Below, piece by piece: positions 26,323 to 35,318 of a DNA stretch of 64,000 nucleotides. Source of the DNA: Lentilactobacillus buchneri. GTDB taxonomy: Bacteria; Bacillota; Bacilli; Lactobacillales; Lactobacillaceae. The DNA lies in contig NZ_CP073066.1 in NCBI RefSeq assembly GCF_018314255.1, positions 558,001-622,000 on the forward strand, written 5' to 3'. The notes under the pieces were generated by a model, which saw only the letters and a program-made list of their open reading frames with translations, was not told where the DNA came from and did not search any database. Positions within the stretch are counted from its first letter, which is position 1. The number at the start of each line of letters is the position of its first letter. Both the position numbers and the translations under genes were made by a program.

Positions 26323-26353
26323 AAAGGGAAACGCAAAATTGCGTTTCCCTTTA
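26323..26353. terminator. Bidirectional terminator, DMT transporter / cfa
   Basis: AAAGGGAAACGCAA and TTGCGTTTCCCTTT form a perfect 14-bp stem between convergent genes, with A and T runs on the two sides. Confidence 0.9.
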
Positions 26354-26369
26354 ATCGTTTCTAAAAATT

Positions 26370-27554
26370 TTATTCGCCCTTAGCCTGGTAAACGTACTGA
26401 CGCGTCATTGGCAGACCGGTTCCACTTGGGGAATTGGTCAACAAGTACTGCATAACATCAATATTACCGGCTTCAAATGAAGCGGCACTGGCTTGTAAGT
26501 ACATGCCCCACATTCTGGAGAACGGCACACCGTACTTTTCTTTGACCTTATCGATGACCTTCATGTAGTTGGCGTACCAGATTTCCAAGGTTTTTTGATA
26601 GTGACGGCGCAACGGCTCCAAATCACTCATCTGCATTCCGGCATCCATGATGTGAGTCATGTTTTCAGCGACGTTTGGAATATAGCCGCCATGGAAAATA
26701 TACTTGTTCAAGAACGGATCAACGCCGGCTCCCTGGTGCTGACCAGTAATCCCGTGGATTAAGGCTCGTCCTTCAGGTTTCAAGAAATCATGAACTTTCT
26801 GGAAGTATAAGCCAAGGTTTTCCTTGCCAACGTGTTCAAACATTCCGACTGAAGTGACGTAGTTAAATTGGCCTTTGACTTCCCGATAGTCTTCAAGCAA
26901 AACGTCAACTTTACCTTCAAGGTGGCGTTCTTTGATTTGTTGCTTGGTGTAGTCATATTGTTCCTGGCTCAAAGTAATTCCGGTAGCCTTTAAATCAAAG
27001 TCTTCAGCGGCCATGAACAACAAAGTGCCCCAACCACTGCCGATGTCCAATAAAGTATTACCGGCAACCGGATTGAGTTTGTGTAAAATATGCCGGTCTT
27101 TGTTCAACTGAGCTTCTTCCAAAGTATCGTCATCGTGTTCAAAATAGGCACATGAATAAGTCATGCTCTTATCAAGCCACATTCTATAAAAATCATTACC
27201 AATATCATAATGCTTTTGAATGTCTGACTCACTGGCTTTCTCCGAGTGGGAAACCTTTGGTAAGTGCTTCAAGAATGGGTTGTTGGTTAAGAAGCTATGG
27301 TCGGCACGAAAGGCTGAGGCAACTAGCTCTTGAATGCTGCCGTCAATCTCAATGTCGCCGTTCATATAGGCTTCTGCCAATACCAGTGTTGGCTGTGAAG
27401 TCATTTTCTTTAATGGAATTTCTTTCTTAATCGTAATCTTAACTTGCGGCTCACCATCTCCGTAGTTATCGGTCTTACCATCCCAGTAAGTTACAGATAC
27501 TGGAATATCAAACGCATGGCTAAGCAGCTCTTTATAAGTGATCTTCTCTAACAT
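26370..27554 (-). CDS. cfa: Cyclopropane-fatty-acyl-phospholipid synthase
   Basis: A 394-residue SAM-dependent enzyme that adds a methylene bridge to unsaturated acyl chains of membrane phospholipids, a common acid and ethanol stress adaptation in lactobacilli. Residues about 115-160 contain the family opening (ASESDIQKHYDIGNDFYRMW, SMTYSCAYFE), LLDIGSGWGTL is the SAM motif, and VGMFEHVGKENL with FIFHGGYIPN follow as typical active-site segments. GGAGGAAA precedes the ATG. It appears monocistronic, facing the DMT gene. Confidence 0.95.
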   Translation of the reverse strand: MLEKITYKELLSHAFDIPVSVTYWDGKTDNYGDGEPQVKITIKKEIPLKKMTSQPTLVLAEAYMNGDIEIDGSIQELVASAFRADHSFLTNNPFLKHLPKVSHSEKASESDIQKHYDIGNDFYRMWLDKSMTYSCAYFEHDDDTLEEAQLNKDRHILHKLNPVAGNTLLDIGSGWGTLLFMAAEDFDLKATGITLSQEQYDYTKQQIKERHLEGKVDVLLEDYREVKGQFNYVTSVGMFEHVGKENLGLYFQKVHDFLKPEGRALIHGITGQHQGAGVDPFLNKYIFHGGYIPNVAENMTHIMDAGMQMSDLEPLRRHYQKTLEIWYANYMKVIDKVKEKYGVPFSRMWGMYLQASAASFEAGNIDVMQYLLTNSPSGTGLPMTRQYVYQAKGE

Positions 27555-27635
27555 GAAATTTCCTCCATTGTTTTTCTATCAGTAACAGTGTAACGCTTTT
27601 AGGGGTATAAAAAGCAAGCATAAATTCTTTTGAAT

Positions 27636-28121
27636 TTACTTTCCTGTTGGAACGACTTTAAATTTAGTGCCGTCTTTTTTAACCACTGCATAGAGGATCG
27701 AATCTTGATTATCGTCCAGATAGCCCAGGTCAACTGCAGGATGGCCGTCGATTTCGGTCATCCCTTCAAATCGATCGAATAGGACCTGTCTCGCTAATTT
27801 GAGTTCGTGGCTTTTGGATTCGGCCTTTTGGGCAGCGACTGCCAAAGTGTAGCCCTGATCCAATAAAACTTTCATCTGATAGACCTTGATCAGCATACTA
27901 TAGGAAAATTTGCGATTCTGGCCTTTTCCCTGGGTGCTTTCGATATAGCCCTTTCGTTCCCAGTACCGCAATTTGGTCTGGGAAACGCCGGTGGCATTCG
28001 CAACGTCTCCGATGCCCAAGTGCCAGTCGTTCTCTTTCATGATTTGAGCCAGCTTCTGCTGGAACTCTTTATCCAAAATGATCCCTCGTTTCTCATTTTC
28101 AAAAGTTGTAATTGCTTCCAT
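27636..28121 (-). CDS. MerR-family regulator of the adjacent MFS exporter
   Basis: A 161-residue protein. The winged helix-turn-helix covers about residues 33-100 (LGIGDVANATGVSQTKLRYWERKGYI, NRKFSYSMLIKVYQMK), preceded by a 30-residue N-terminal extension and followed by a C-terminal region of no recognised fold. AAGG is a few bases before the ATG. It is divergent from the MFS/DUF4811 operon with a shared operator (28207-28225), the arrangement of a dedicated local regulator. The inducer is unknown. Confidence 0.86.
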   Translation of the reverse strand: MEAITTFENEKRGIILDKEFQQKLAQIMKENDWHLGIGDVANATGVSQTKLRYWERKGYIESTQGKGQNRKFSYSMLIKVYQMKVLLDQGYTLAVAAQKAESKSHELKLARQVLFDRFEGMTEIDGHPAVDLGYLDDNQDSILYAVVKKDGTKFKVVPTGK

Positions 28122-28185
28122 TGCCTTAAAACCGGCATTTCAATTATTAAATCGTCTGATACCAGTGAGACATTAATTAACATTA

Positions 28186-28247
28186 AGTATATATTTTTAA
28201 ATATGTTTGTCAACTTGCTTGACAATTATGTTGAAACATTTTATATT
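28186..28247. promoter_or_regulatory. Divergent promoters sharing one palindromic operator
   Basis: TTGTCAACTTGCTTGACAA (28207-28225) is a perfect inverted repeat whose two halves are also the -35 boxes of two opposing promoters. On the plus strand TTGACA (28219-28224), 17 bases, TATATT (28242-28247) serves the MFS gene. On the minus strand TTGACA (28213-28208), 16 bases, TATACT (28191-28186) serves the merR gene. A protein bound here would cover both -35 boxes. Confidence 0.8.
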
Positions 28248-28303
28248 AGTCCATGTTCGATTTTGAGAGAAATCAAAATTTTAAATAAAGAAGGTCCTAA
28301 ATC

Positions 28304-29776
28304 GTGGGTAACGCAGTAGATAAAAACGGGAAGTCATACAACCGTGGTTTGATGATTATCGTTATTCTGGTCGGAACATTTTGTACCGTTCTGAATCAGA
28401 CGATTCTTTCAACCGCCTTTCCTACCATTATGAAAGCATTCGACGTCAACACATCGACTGTTCAGTGGTTGACCACTGGGTTCATGATGGTTAACGGAAT
28501 TATGATTCCTGTTAGTGCTTGGTTAAGCACAAGATTCAATTCTAAGTGGCTTTATATTAGTGCCATGACCACTTTCTTTGCCGGAACGATCGTTTGTTAC
28601 ATCGCTCCCAACTTTGCGACCTTATTAATCGGTCGTTTGATTCAAGCCCTCGGTGTTGGGGTTACCATGCCATTACTTCAGACAATTATGCTTTCCATCT
28701 TCCCACCTGCCAAACGTGGGACTGCCATGGGACTTGCCGGAATCGTTATTGGCCTGGCACCTGCAATTGGGCCAACCCTTTCCGGATGGGTCATTGATAA
28801 CTGGACTTGGCGTGATCTGTTCGGAATGATCATTCCATTGATGTTCTTAGTTATTCTTGCCAGTTTCTGGCTCGTCAGAAGTGTATTGGATACCAAGAAG
28901 ACGGGCATCGACCTGCTTTCAATCGTCATGTCTACCATCGGATTTGGAAGTTTGCTTTACGGCTTCTCATCAGTTGGTGAAGATGGTTGGGGCAGCACAA
29001 TCGTGATTTCAACGTTGATCGTCGGCGTTGTCTTCATCGCCTTGTTCATTTGGCGTCAATTGACTATGAAGACCCCATTCCTGGAATTTCGGGTCTACCG
29101 TTCAGTACCATTTACCGTCTCAGCGATTTTGAGTTCCGTTACCATGATGGCCATGGTCGGAGTCGAAATGGTCATTCCACTTTACCTGCAGATTGTTAAA
29201 GGCATGTCCGCCTTTCATTCCGGATTAACGTTGCTGGCCGGCGCTTTAATGATGGGAATTATGAGCCCAATTACCGGCCGGGCCGTTGACCGTTTTGGTG
29301 CTAAACGCCTGTCAATCTTAGGAATGAGCTTGTTAACATTAGGGTCAATTCCGTTTATCTTCATTACCAAGAGCACGTCAACTTTATACATTGTTGTCTT
29401 CTACGCTATTCGGATGTTTGGAATTTCAATGACAATGATGCCTGCTACGACTGTTGGAATGAACTCACTACCAATTAATTTGTTAAGTCACGGAACTGCC
29501 GTCAACAACACTCAGCGACAGGTTGCCGCTTCAGTTGGAACGGCTGTGTTGATCAGTATCTTGACCAACGTGACGAAGAGCAACAAACCGGCTCACTCAA
29601 TGCTGACAAGTAACCCGCTTGGCTACCGTGATCACATGATCAACGCCACGTTAACCGGTTATCACGCCGCATTTGCCATTTCACTGCTCTTCTGTATCTT
29701 AGCTTTGATCACTGCCTTCTTCTTGAAGAACCGTGGTCACTCAACTGATTACACTAAAAATGGAGGTGAAGACTAA
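28304..29776 (+). CDS. MFS drug exporter, DHA2 (14-helix) type
   Basis: A 490-residue proton-coupled exporter of the EmrB/QacA type. Fourteen hydrophobic segments can be followed; motif C is seen as GLAGIVIGLAPAIGPTLSGWVI and motif A-like sequence as GRAVDRFGAKRLSILG. It opens with GTG at 28304, nine bases after AGAAGG. It is coupled to the DUF4811 gene (stop and start share one base, TAATG). The pair with a divergent regulator is a known lactobacillar layout for multidrug export; substrates cannot be told. Confidence 0.9.
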   Translation: MGNAVDKNGKSYNRGLMIIVILVGTFCTVLNQTILSTAFPTIMKAFDVNTSTVQWLTTGFMMVNGIMIPVSAWLSTRFNSKWLYISAMTTFFAGTIVCYIAPNFATLLIGRLIQALGVGVTMPLLQTIMLSIFPPAKRGTAMGLAGIVIGLAPAIGPTLSGWVIDNWTWRDLFGMIIPLMFLVILASFWLVRSVLDTKKTGIDLLSIVMSTIGFGSLLYGFSSVGEDGWGSTIVISTLIVGVVFIALFIWRQLTMKTPFLEFRVYRSVPFTVSAILSSVTMMAMVGVEMVIPLYLQIVKGMSAFHSGLTLLAGALMMGIMSPITGRAVDRFGAKRLSILGMSLLTLGSIPFIFITKSTSTLYIVVFYAIRMFGISMTMMPATTVGMNSLPINLLSHGTAVNNTQRQVAASVGTAVLISILTNVTKSNKPAHSMLTSNPLGYRDHMINATLTGYHAAFAISLLFCILALITAFFLKNRGHSTDYTKNGGED

Positions 29777-30492
29777 TGATCGTTATCACACTTGTAATTG
29801 GGGTTGTTCTCGCGTTTGTCTTCTTCATCTACATTTCAAGTAAACCGGTCAGTTATACCCTTACTGCGCTCTCACTATTGTTGGCAGTCGTATCAATGGT
29901 CTTCATCATTAAGAACGACCACGATCATTACGGCATGAAACAAGTGACAACAGAAACATCACAGCAAATTTACCCAATCGGCAGCAAGCAAATGCAGATG
30001 ATTCTCTATCAGCCGATTGGAACAGCTAATAAGCATCAAGTTTATATTTATCAAAAATCAGCCAATGCTAAAAAGAAGTCCCATACGCAAACGACTGATA
30101 CCACCAACAAAGTGGTCATGACCAGCGGTACGACTCACATGGTCACTCAAACTACGCGTTGGGAGTACAAGAGTGATGCTGCCAAATTGTGGTTCGGCAT
30201 TTCTGGTGAAGGCCACAAATTCGTCAAACGTCACAACATCTTGTATGTCAACAAATCAGTTCAGGTTCTCTCCGCTCAACAAGCCAAAGCCCTTAAGAAA
30301 ATGATGGCAAGCAAATCTTACCAAGCTAAATTAAAGGCCCAAGGTAAAGCGTTTGTCACCAAGCAGGTGATGGCCGCAATGAAGAAGAACCCAACCATGT
30401 CAGCTGCTGACCGGGCCAAATTGGTCAAGCAGGCCACCGCTGAATTCCAAGCACAAGCCATTAAGAATGTGCTGGCACAGATTAAAAAATAG
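29776..30492 (+). CDS. DUF4811-type membrane protein
   Basis: A 238-residue protein with two N-terminal hydrophobic helices (about 1-20 and 28-48) and a long hydrophilic, Lys-rich C-terminal domain ending in an Ala/Lys helix, matching the DUF4811 proteins that accompany EmrB-type exporters in lactobacilli. The ATG overlaps the exporter stop codon by one base. An accessory role in the export complex is inferred from the constant pairing; no catalytic motif is visible. Confidence 0.78.
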   Translation: MIVITLVIGVVLAFVFFIYISSKPVSYTLTALSLLLAVVSMVFIIKNDHDHYGMKQVTTETSQQIYPIGSKQMQMILYQPIGTANKHQVYIYQKSANAKKKSHTQTTDTTNKVVMTSGTTHMVTQTTRWEYKSDAAKLWFGISGEGHKFVKRHNILYVNKSVQVLSAQQAKALKKMMASKSYQAKLKAQGKAFVTKQVMAAMKKNPTMSAADRAKLVKQATAEFQAQAIKNVLAQIKK

Positions 30493-30513
30493 GTTCCATT
30501 TCTCTTCCAATAT

Positions 30514-30560
30514 TAAAGCGCACCAATTCAACAATAACCGTTGAGTTGGTGCGCTTTTTT
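30514..30560. terminator. Terminator after the exporter operon
   Basis: AAAGCGCACCAAtTCAAC and GTTGAgTTGGTGCGCTTTTTT, an 18-bp stem with one mismatch, lie between convergent operons. Confidence 0.9.
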
Positions 30561-30566
30561 AGTCAA

Positions 30567-31682
30567 TTAATTTGTTAGGACTTCGGTCAACTTTGACAGG
30601 AAGAATTCTAATTCTGCATGAGTTCCCACGGTGACTCTAATGTGATGCGGATACCCCCAGGGCGTGCAGTCACGGACAATCACCCCATTTTTCATGAGGG
30701 CGTTGACAACGCTTATTGCATCGGGTGCGCCATCGGGAAGTTGGGCAAACACAAAATTAGCTTGGGACGGGGCAACTTTGAAGCCCAGAAGTCCCAACGA
30801 CTCAACCAGTCCTTCACGATCACCGAGAATTTTTTTGCGCGCCTTATTAGATTCGGTTTGATCAAATTGAAGCGCAGCACTTGCGCCGGCGATCGCCGTT
30901 CGGTTGGTGTTGAACGGTTCTGTCACAGTATCATAAGCCTGAATTGCCTCAGGATCACCCAGCACATAACCCAGTCGGGCACCTGCCAGGCCATAGAATT
31001 TGGAAAAAGTCCGGATGACCATGACCCGTTTATTGCCAATATAGCGAAGAAAGTTCGCCAAGCTCAAGTGATCGGCAAATTGGGCATAAGCTTCATCAAC
31101 AATCACCCAGACATTATCAGGTAACTGATCCATAAAAGCCTCAAGTTTGGCTGCATCGGTCAACGTCCCGGTTGGATTGTTGGGATTACAGATCCAAATC
31201 AGCTTCGTTTTGTCGGTGATCTTTTGCTGGAATTCGTCCAGATCGAACTGGTAATCATCGGTCAATGGGATTTCAATGACCTTGGCGCCCATTAATCGAG
31301 ACACTTCCCGGTACAACCGGTACGACTGTCTGGCAATCAGCACCTCGTCACCGGCATTAATAAACATCTTGGCTACCGTTTCGATAATGTTGCCGGCACC
31401 ACTACCCAAAGCCACATTCTCTGGTTTTAAGCCATTTTCATCCGCCAATAGCTGAATCAAATTGACAAAGTCATCTTCCGGATACCGATTCAGCGTACTA
31501 ATACTTCTAATCATTGCATTCTTGGAGTGGTAGTACGGCGCATAGGGATTCTCATTAGAGCCCAACTTGACCACTTTATCCAAATGATACTTTCGAGCGA
31601 CCTCATCCTCTGTTTCACCTTGAATGTATGGTTGAGTCACATTGACTTCATTTCGAAATGTTGCATCAAATTTTGCCATCAT
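30567..31682 (-). CDS. hisC: Histidinol-phosphate aminotransferase-type enzyme
   Basis: A 371-residue class I/II PLP aminotransferase. LGSNENPYAP (residues 40-49), GSGAGNII, NPNNPTGT, VDEAYAQF and RTFSKFYGLAGARLGY with the Schiff-base Lys228 are present, and the C-terminal RDCTPWGYPHHIRVTVGT is HisC-like. No other his gene is nearby, so in this organism it may act mainly as an aromatic or general aminotransferase. Two ATGs are adjacent (31682, 31679), with AAGGCGGTG upstream; either may be used. Confidence 0.88.
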   Translation of the reverse strand: MMAKFDATFRNEVNVTQPYIQGETEDEVARKYHLDKVVKLGSNENPYAPYYHSKNAMIRSISTLNRYPEDDFVNLIQLLADENGLKPENVALGSGAGNIIETVAKMFINAGDEVLIARQSYRLYREVSRLMGAKVIEIPLTDDYQFDLDEFQQKITDKTKLIWICNPNNPTGTLTDAAKLEAFMDQLPDNVWVIVDEAYAQFADHLSLANFLRYIGNKRVMVIRTFSKFYGLAGARLGYVLGDPEAIQAYDTVTEPFNTNRTAIAGASAALQFDQTESNKARKKILGDREGLVESLGLLGFKVAPSQANFVFAQLPDGAPDAISVVNALMKNGVIVRDCTPWGYPHHIRVTVGTHAELEFFLSKLTEVLTN

Positions 31683-31780
31683 TTCACCGCCTTAATCACA
31701 AATTAAATATCTTTATAAGTCCATCCTACCGCGAATTGGTTCTGGATTGTGAATTCTTGCCCTTTAATTTGCATTAAAAA

Positions 31781-31967
31781 AGAGGCCGGGACATAAATGG
31801 TAAAGATGGCTGTCATTGCAACTTTGATTACCACTTGTATATGGATAAAACTTGTAACAATCGGCTGATCCCGGCCATTTAACGCATAAAGCCAGTCATT
31901 CCAAAATCCGGAATAACTGGCTTTATACGTTAAATTCTGGGATCAAATCGCCTTTCGTCCCAATCTC
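31781..31967 (-). repeat. Family A hairpin element, copy 2 (most complete)
   Basis: Read on the minus strand, the element opens with AGAGATTGGGAC just after the cyclophilin stop codon. It continues into GATCCC, a 25-nt arm, the apex ATTCCggattttGGAAT, the complementary arm, TTAAATGGCCGGGATC, the box GTGGTAATCAAAGTTGCAATGA, and ends in GTCCCGGCCTCTTTTTT, which can pair with the opening bases and would act as a terminator. The two non-Watson-Crick stem positions are both G-U on this strand. The element fills most of the gap between hisC and the cyclophilin gene. Confidence 0.88.
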
Positions 31968-31974
31968 TTGAAAA

Positions 31975-32559
31975 TCATTGATCAATTGTGACTGATTCCA
32001 TCACAACGTCTTCATTAGGCTTGTCTTGAGCATTTTTCTCAACCTGGCTAATCTCTTTAACCACGTCCATGCCAGAGATAACCTGACCAAAAACAGTGTG
32101 TCTGAAGTCCAGCCAAGGCGTTCCGCCATTCTTGTAGGCTTCAATAATTTGTTCAGGATAACCGGCCGTCTTCATTTGAGAAATCATCCCGTCATCAACA
32201 TGTTCGTTGGAAACAATGAAGAACTGGCTGCCATTGGTATCAGGGCCGGCGTTGGCCATCGACAATGCGCCGTTAATGTTGAATAACTCAGGTGAAAATT
32301 CGTCGGCAAAATTGCCACCAAAGCTGCTCTCACCACCCATGCCGGTTCCAGTTGGGTCGCCGCCTTGGATCATGAATTCAGGAATGACCCGGTGAAAAAT
32401 AACGCCGTTGTAATAACCTTTTTCTGCTAAGGCAACGAAGTTTTCAACGGTCTTTGGGGCTTGTTCAGGGAACAATTGAACCACAATATCACCGTGATTG
32501 GTTTTAATGGTGGCTTTGGGTCCCTTGGCATTCTTTAAATCTAATTGAGGTAACGTCAT
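31975..32559 (-). CDS. Cyclophilin-type peptidyl-prolyl cis-trans isomerase
   Basis: A 194-residue cytoplasmic PPIase without signal peptide. The cyclophilin core is obvious: [51 protein letters not shown], in which FHRV carries the catalytic Arg, then [24 protein letters not shown] and [21 protein letters not shown] precedes the ATG. A family A element follows 7 bp after the stop codon. Confidence 0.95.
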   Translation of the reverse strand: MTLPQLDLKNAKGPKATIKTNHGDIVVQLFPEQAPKTVENFVALAEKGYYNGVIFHRVIPEFMIQGGDPTGTGMGGESSFGGNFADEFSPELFNINGALSMANAGPDTNGSQFFIVSNEHVDDGMISQMKTAGYPEQIIEAYKNGGTPWLDFRHTVFGQVISGMDVVKEISQVEKNAQDKPNEDVVMESVTIDQ

Positions 32560-32713
32560 GATATATCTCCTTTAGTTAACAAAATCTATCTTAAATGAGC
32601 TTATCACACCCAGTTCATAAAGTCAGGAACTTCGACGGTATTTCCCCCGTTTTAACCCCAATTACGGTAAAATATGGATAAAGTTTACTTTATAAAATAA
32701 CGGGGTATTTGTG

Positions 32714-33964
32714 ATGAGGGTTAATCAAGCGCACTGGCGGCGAAATATTTATTTGTTCTTGACGAGTCAATTTTTGACTGGGATTACCAGCATGATCGTT
32801 CAGTATGCCATCATTTGGTATCTAACCAAAGAAACCGGCTCGGCCACCATCCTCAGCATCGCGACAATTTTGGGCATGCTGCCGATGGCACTGCTCAGTC
32901 CATTTGTCGGACCACTGGTCGATCGCTGGAACAAGAAGGCCTTACTCATCGTTCCAGACGTGGTGGCCGCAATCTTTGCAATTATCCTGTCGGTTTCCGG
33001 CGGGGTCTTTCACGTCTTTCCAATCTGGCTGATTTTTGTGTCGCTATTAATGCGGTCCATTGCTCAGACTTTTCAAATGCCGACGATTCAATCGGTGATG
33101 CCAACGATGGTTCCCGATAAGGAATTGACAAAGCTCAACGGTCAACTCGGCATGGTCCAATCAGCCAATATGATTATTGCGCCGGCTCTCGGTGCCTTCC
33201 TATTTGCGATTATCCCCCTGCAATATCTGATTTTGCTGGACGTGCTTGGCGCCATCCTGGGTATCAGTATCTTGATTTGGGTCCAGATTCCCAACAACGA
33301 AAAGATCGACGCTGCTCTGCATATGCTGCACAACACCAAGCTTGGCGTTCAACAACTCATGCACAATAAGGGGCTCTGGTACATTACCATCACCGGAGCA
33401 GTCTTCACCCTGCTGTACATGCCGGCGGCCAGCATGTATCCGCTAATGACAATGAAATATTTCCAGGGAACCGTTGGCCAAGCTGGCTTTATCGAAGCTT
33501 TGTACTCCGGTGGGATGCTGGTTGGCGGGGCCATCATCGGTATCTGGGGCAACTGGTCCGACAGAATGAAACCAGTGATCATTGCATTCTTCCTTGTCGG
33601 CATCCCTACCGGTTTAAGTGGCCTGCTTCCCGGTAACCAGACCGGGTTTATGTGGTTTGCCATTTTAAATGTCGTCGAAGGAATTGCCACACCGTTTTTC
33701 AACACGCTCTTGATGGCGATGATTCAGCAGAGTTACCCGCCTCAGCAACTGGGACGAGTCCTGGGGGTACTAAATTCCCTAATGAGTTTAACCGGGCCAA
33801 TCGGACTGATTTTCGCCGGCCCCCTTGCCGATGCATTGGGAGTTGAGATGCTCTTTGTCATCGCCGGGATTGGCACGGTCATTTGTGGGATTTTTGCCTT
33901 GATGATCCCAATCATGCGAGAATATGATTTAAAACTTCAAGCCCGACTCGCCAAAGAAGATTAA
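32714..33964 (+). CDS. MFS transporter, DHA3/MefA-like
   Basis: A 416-residue 12-helix MFS protein resembling macrolide-efflux (MefA, DHA3) transporters: WRRNIYLFLTSQFLTGITSMIVQYAIIWYLT at the start and the motif A-like LLSPFVGPLVDRWNKKALLIVPDV between helices 2 and 3. The central NNEKIDAALHMLHNTKLG is the cytoplasmic loop. The ATG at 32714 is eight bases after GGGG; a GTG just before it (32711) is the alternative. It appears monocistronic. Substrate unknown; resistance is not implied by sequence alone. Confidence 0.87.
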   Translation: MRVNQAHWRRNIYLFLTSQFLTGITSMIVQYAIIWYLTKETGSATILSIATILGMLPMALLSPFVGPLVDRWNKKALLIVPDVVAAIFAIILSVSGGVFHVFPIWLIFVSLLMRSIAQTFQMPTIQSVMPTMVPDKELTKLNGQLGMVQSANMIIAPALGAFLFAIIPLQYLILLDVLGAILGISILIWVQIPNNEKIDAALHMLHNTKLGVQQLMHNKGLWYITITGAVFTLLYMPAASMYPLMTMKYFQGTVGQAGFIEALYSGGMLVGGAIIGIWGNWSDRMKPVIIAFFLVGIPTGLSGLLPGNQTGFMWFAILNVVEGIATPFFNTLLMAMIQQSYPPQQLGRVLGVLNSLMSLTGPIGLIFAGPLADALGVEMLFVIAGIGTVICGIFALMIPIMREYDLKLQARLAKED

Positions 33965-33978
33965 TTTTAAATTGGTAG

Positions 33979-34009
33979 TTGCCTTAAAGTGGACTTCAAG
34001 GTCTACAAT
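33979..34009 (+). promoter_or_regulatory. MerR-type promoter and operator of the alcohol dehydrogenase
   Basis: TTGCCT (33979-33984) and TACAAT (34004-34009) are separated by 19 bases; the spacer holds the near-perfect palindrome CCTTAAAGTGGACTTCAAGG (33982-34001). Layout and half-site (CTTAAAGT) match the operator at 19052-19071. Confidence 0.8.
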
Positions 34010-34043
34010 GACTTTGTAAATAAATGTAAGGGGAGATTATTTG

Positions 34044-35087
34044 ATGAAATCAACATTATTTGTAAAACCAGGAAAAGTTGAAATTGAAGAGATTGACAAG
34101 CCAACCATCCAAGCTGATGACGACGTTATTTTACACATTGTCCGTGCCTGCGTCTGTGGATCTGATTTGTGGGCTTACCGTGGCTTGGAAGATAAGGAAC
34201 CCAATTCCGAAAACAGCGGCCACGAAGCAATTGCGATCGTTGATCAAGTCGGCAAAGACATTACTACCGTTCAGCCCGGCGACTTTGTGATTGCCCCATT
34301 TACCCATGGATGTGGACACTGTGCTGCCTGCCGTGCCGGTTATGAAGGCAGCTGCCAAACTCATAGCGATAACTTCAGTTCCGGCTACCAAGCCGAATAT
34401 GTGCGTTACCAGCACGCTGAATGGTCACTGGTCAAGATCCCTGGGAAACCAGCCGATTACAGCGATGGCATGTTGAACTCGCTGTTGTCGTTGGCTGACG
34501 TTATGGCAACCGGCTATCATGCTGCCCGGGTTGCCAACGTCAAAGCTGGTGACACAGTTGTCGTTGTCGGTGACGGTGCCGTTGGCCTGTGTGGCGTGAT
34601 TGCTTCTCAAATGCGGGGTGCCAGCCGGATCATCGCAATGAGCCGCCATGAAGATCGTCAAAAATTGGCTACTGAATTTGGTGCAACTGATATTGTCCCT
34701 GAACGAGGCGACGAAGCAGTTGCCAAAGTCATGGCATTAACCAACGGTGCCGGCGCGGATGCCGTACTGGAATGTGTTGGCTCTGAGCTTTCAACCGAAA
34801 CTGCCATGAAGGTTGCTCGTCCAGGCGCAATCGTTGGCCGAGTTGGTCTGCCGCATACCAAGAAGACTGACCTCAGCAGTTCGTTCTATGGCAACCTTGG
34901 CATTGCCGGAGGTCCAGCTTCAGTAACCACCTACGATAAATCAGTCCTGTTGAAGGCTGTCTTAGACGGTGACATTCACCCAGGCAAGGTCTTCACCAAG
35001 CGCTTCAATCTGGATGAAATTGACGATGCTTATCAAGCAATGGCTAAACGTGAAGCTATTAAGTCGCTGGTTGTTGTTCAAGATTAA
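34044..35087 (+). CDS. Zinc-dependent alcohol dehydrogenase
   Basis: A 347-residue cytoplasmic medium-chain dehydrogenase. Catalytic zinc ligands are seen in ACVCGSD (Cys38) and SGHEA (His60, Glu61); the four structural-zinc cysteines are Cys90, Cys93, Cys96 and Cys104. VVVVGDGAVGLCGVIAS is the NAD(P)-binding loop, followed by ECVG. The ATG at 34044 lies eight bases after AAGGGGAG; a TTG just upstream (34041) is possible. The MerR-type promoter and the family's role suggest aldehyde or alcohol detoxification. The substrate is not determined. Confidence 0.92.
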   Translation: MKSTLFVKPGKVEIEEIDKPTIQADDDVILHIVRACVCGSDLWAYRGLEDKEPNSENSGHEAIAIVDQVGKDITTVQPGDFVIAPFTHGCGHCAACRAGYEGSCQTHSDNFSSGYQAEYVRYQHAEWSLVKIPGKPADYSDGMLNSLLSLADVMATGYHAARVANVKAGDTVVVVGDGAVGLCGVIASQMRGASRIIAMSRHEDRQKLATEFGATDIVPERGDEAVAKVMALTNGAGADAVLECVGSELSTETAMKVARPGAIVGRVGLPHTKKTDLSSSFYGNLGIAGGPASVTTYDKSVLLKAVLDGDIHPGKVFTKRFNLDEIDDAYQAMAKREAIKSLVVVQD

Positions 35088-35100
35088 TAAGAGTGTGAAA

Positions 35101-35290
35101 GAGGACGTTTAGCAATTGAAATTTAAGCCCCTCCAGACGGAAACCGAGTCAGGTTTTCGGGTGGAGGGGCTTAAAATTTGGTTGCTGTCCTCTTGAACAC
35201 ATTTAATCCAAATAACAGTAAGACACCAAGAAACCGAGTCAGGTTTTCGGCTGGTGGCGCTTAAATTTCAATTGCTGCCCTCTTTCACAC
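35101..35290 (+). repeat. Family B repeat, second locus
   Basis: GAGGAC (35101) pairs with GTCCTC (35192) around a long stem of about 24 pairs (AGCAATTG.. with ..GGTTGCT, inner CCCCTCC/GGAGGGG) capped by the hairpin GAAACCGAGTCAGGTTTTC. The cap is repeated exactly 90 bp later (35141 and 35231), the second unit being incomplete. This is the reverse complement of the 2-kb array. Three of the stem positions are G-U when read on the plus strand, the sense of the alcohol dehydrogenase gene that ends 14 bp upstream. Confidence 0.85.
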
Positions 35291-35318
35291 ATTTCAACTA
35301 GATATCAATAGAACCCAA

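Noticed and set aside
31781..31967. Family A as a simple terminator
   Set aside because: Only copy 2 clearly ends in a T run; the conserved apex, base motifs and distal box go beyond what a terminator needs.
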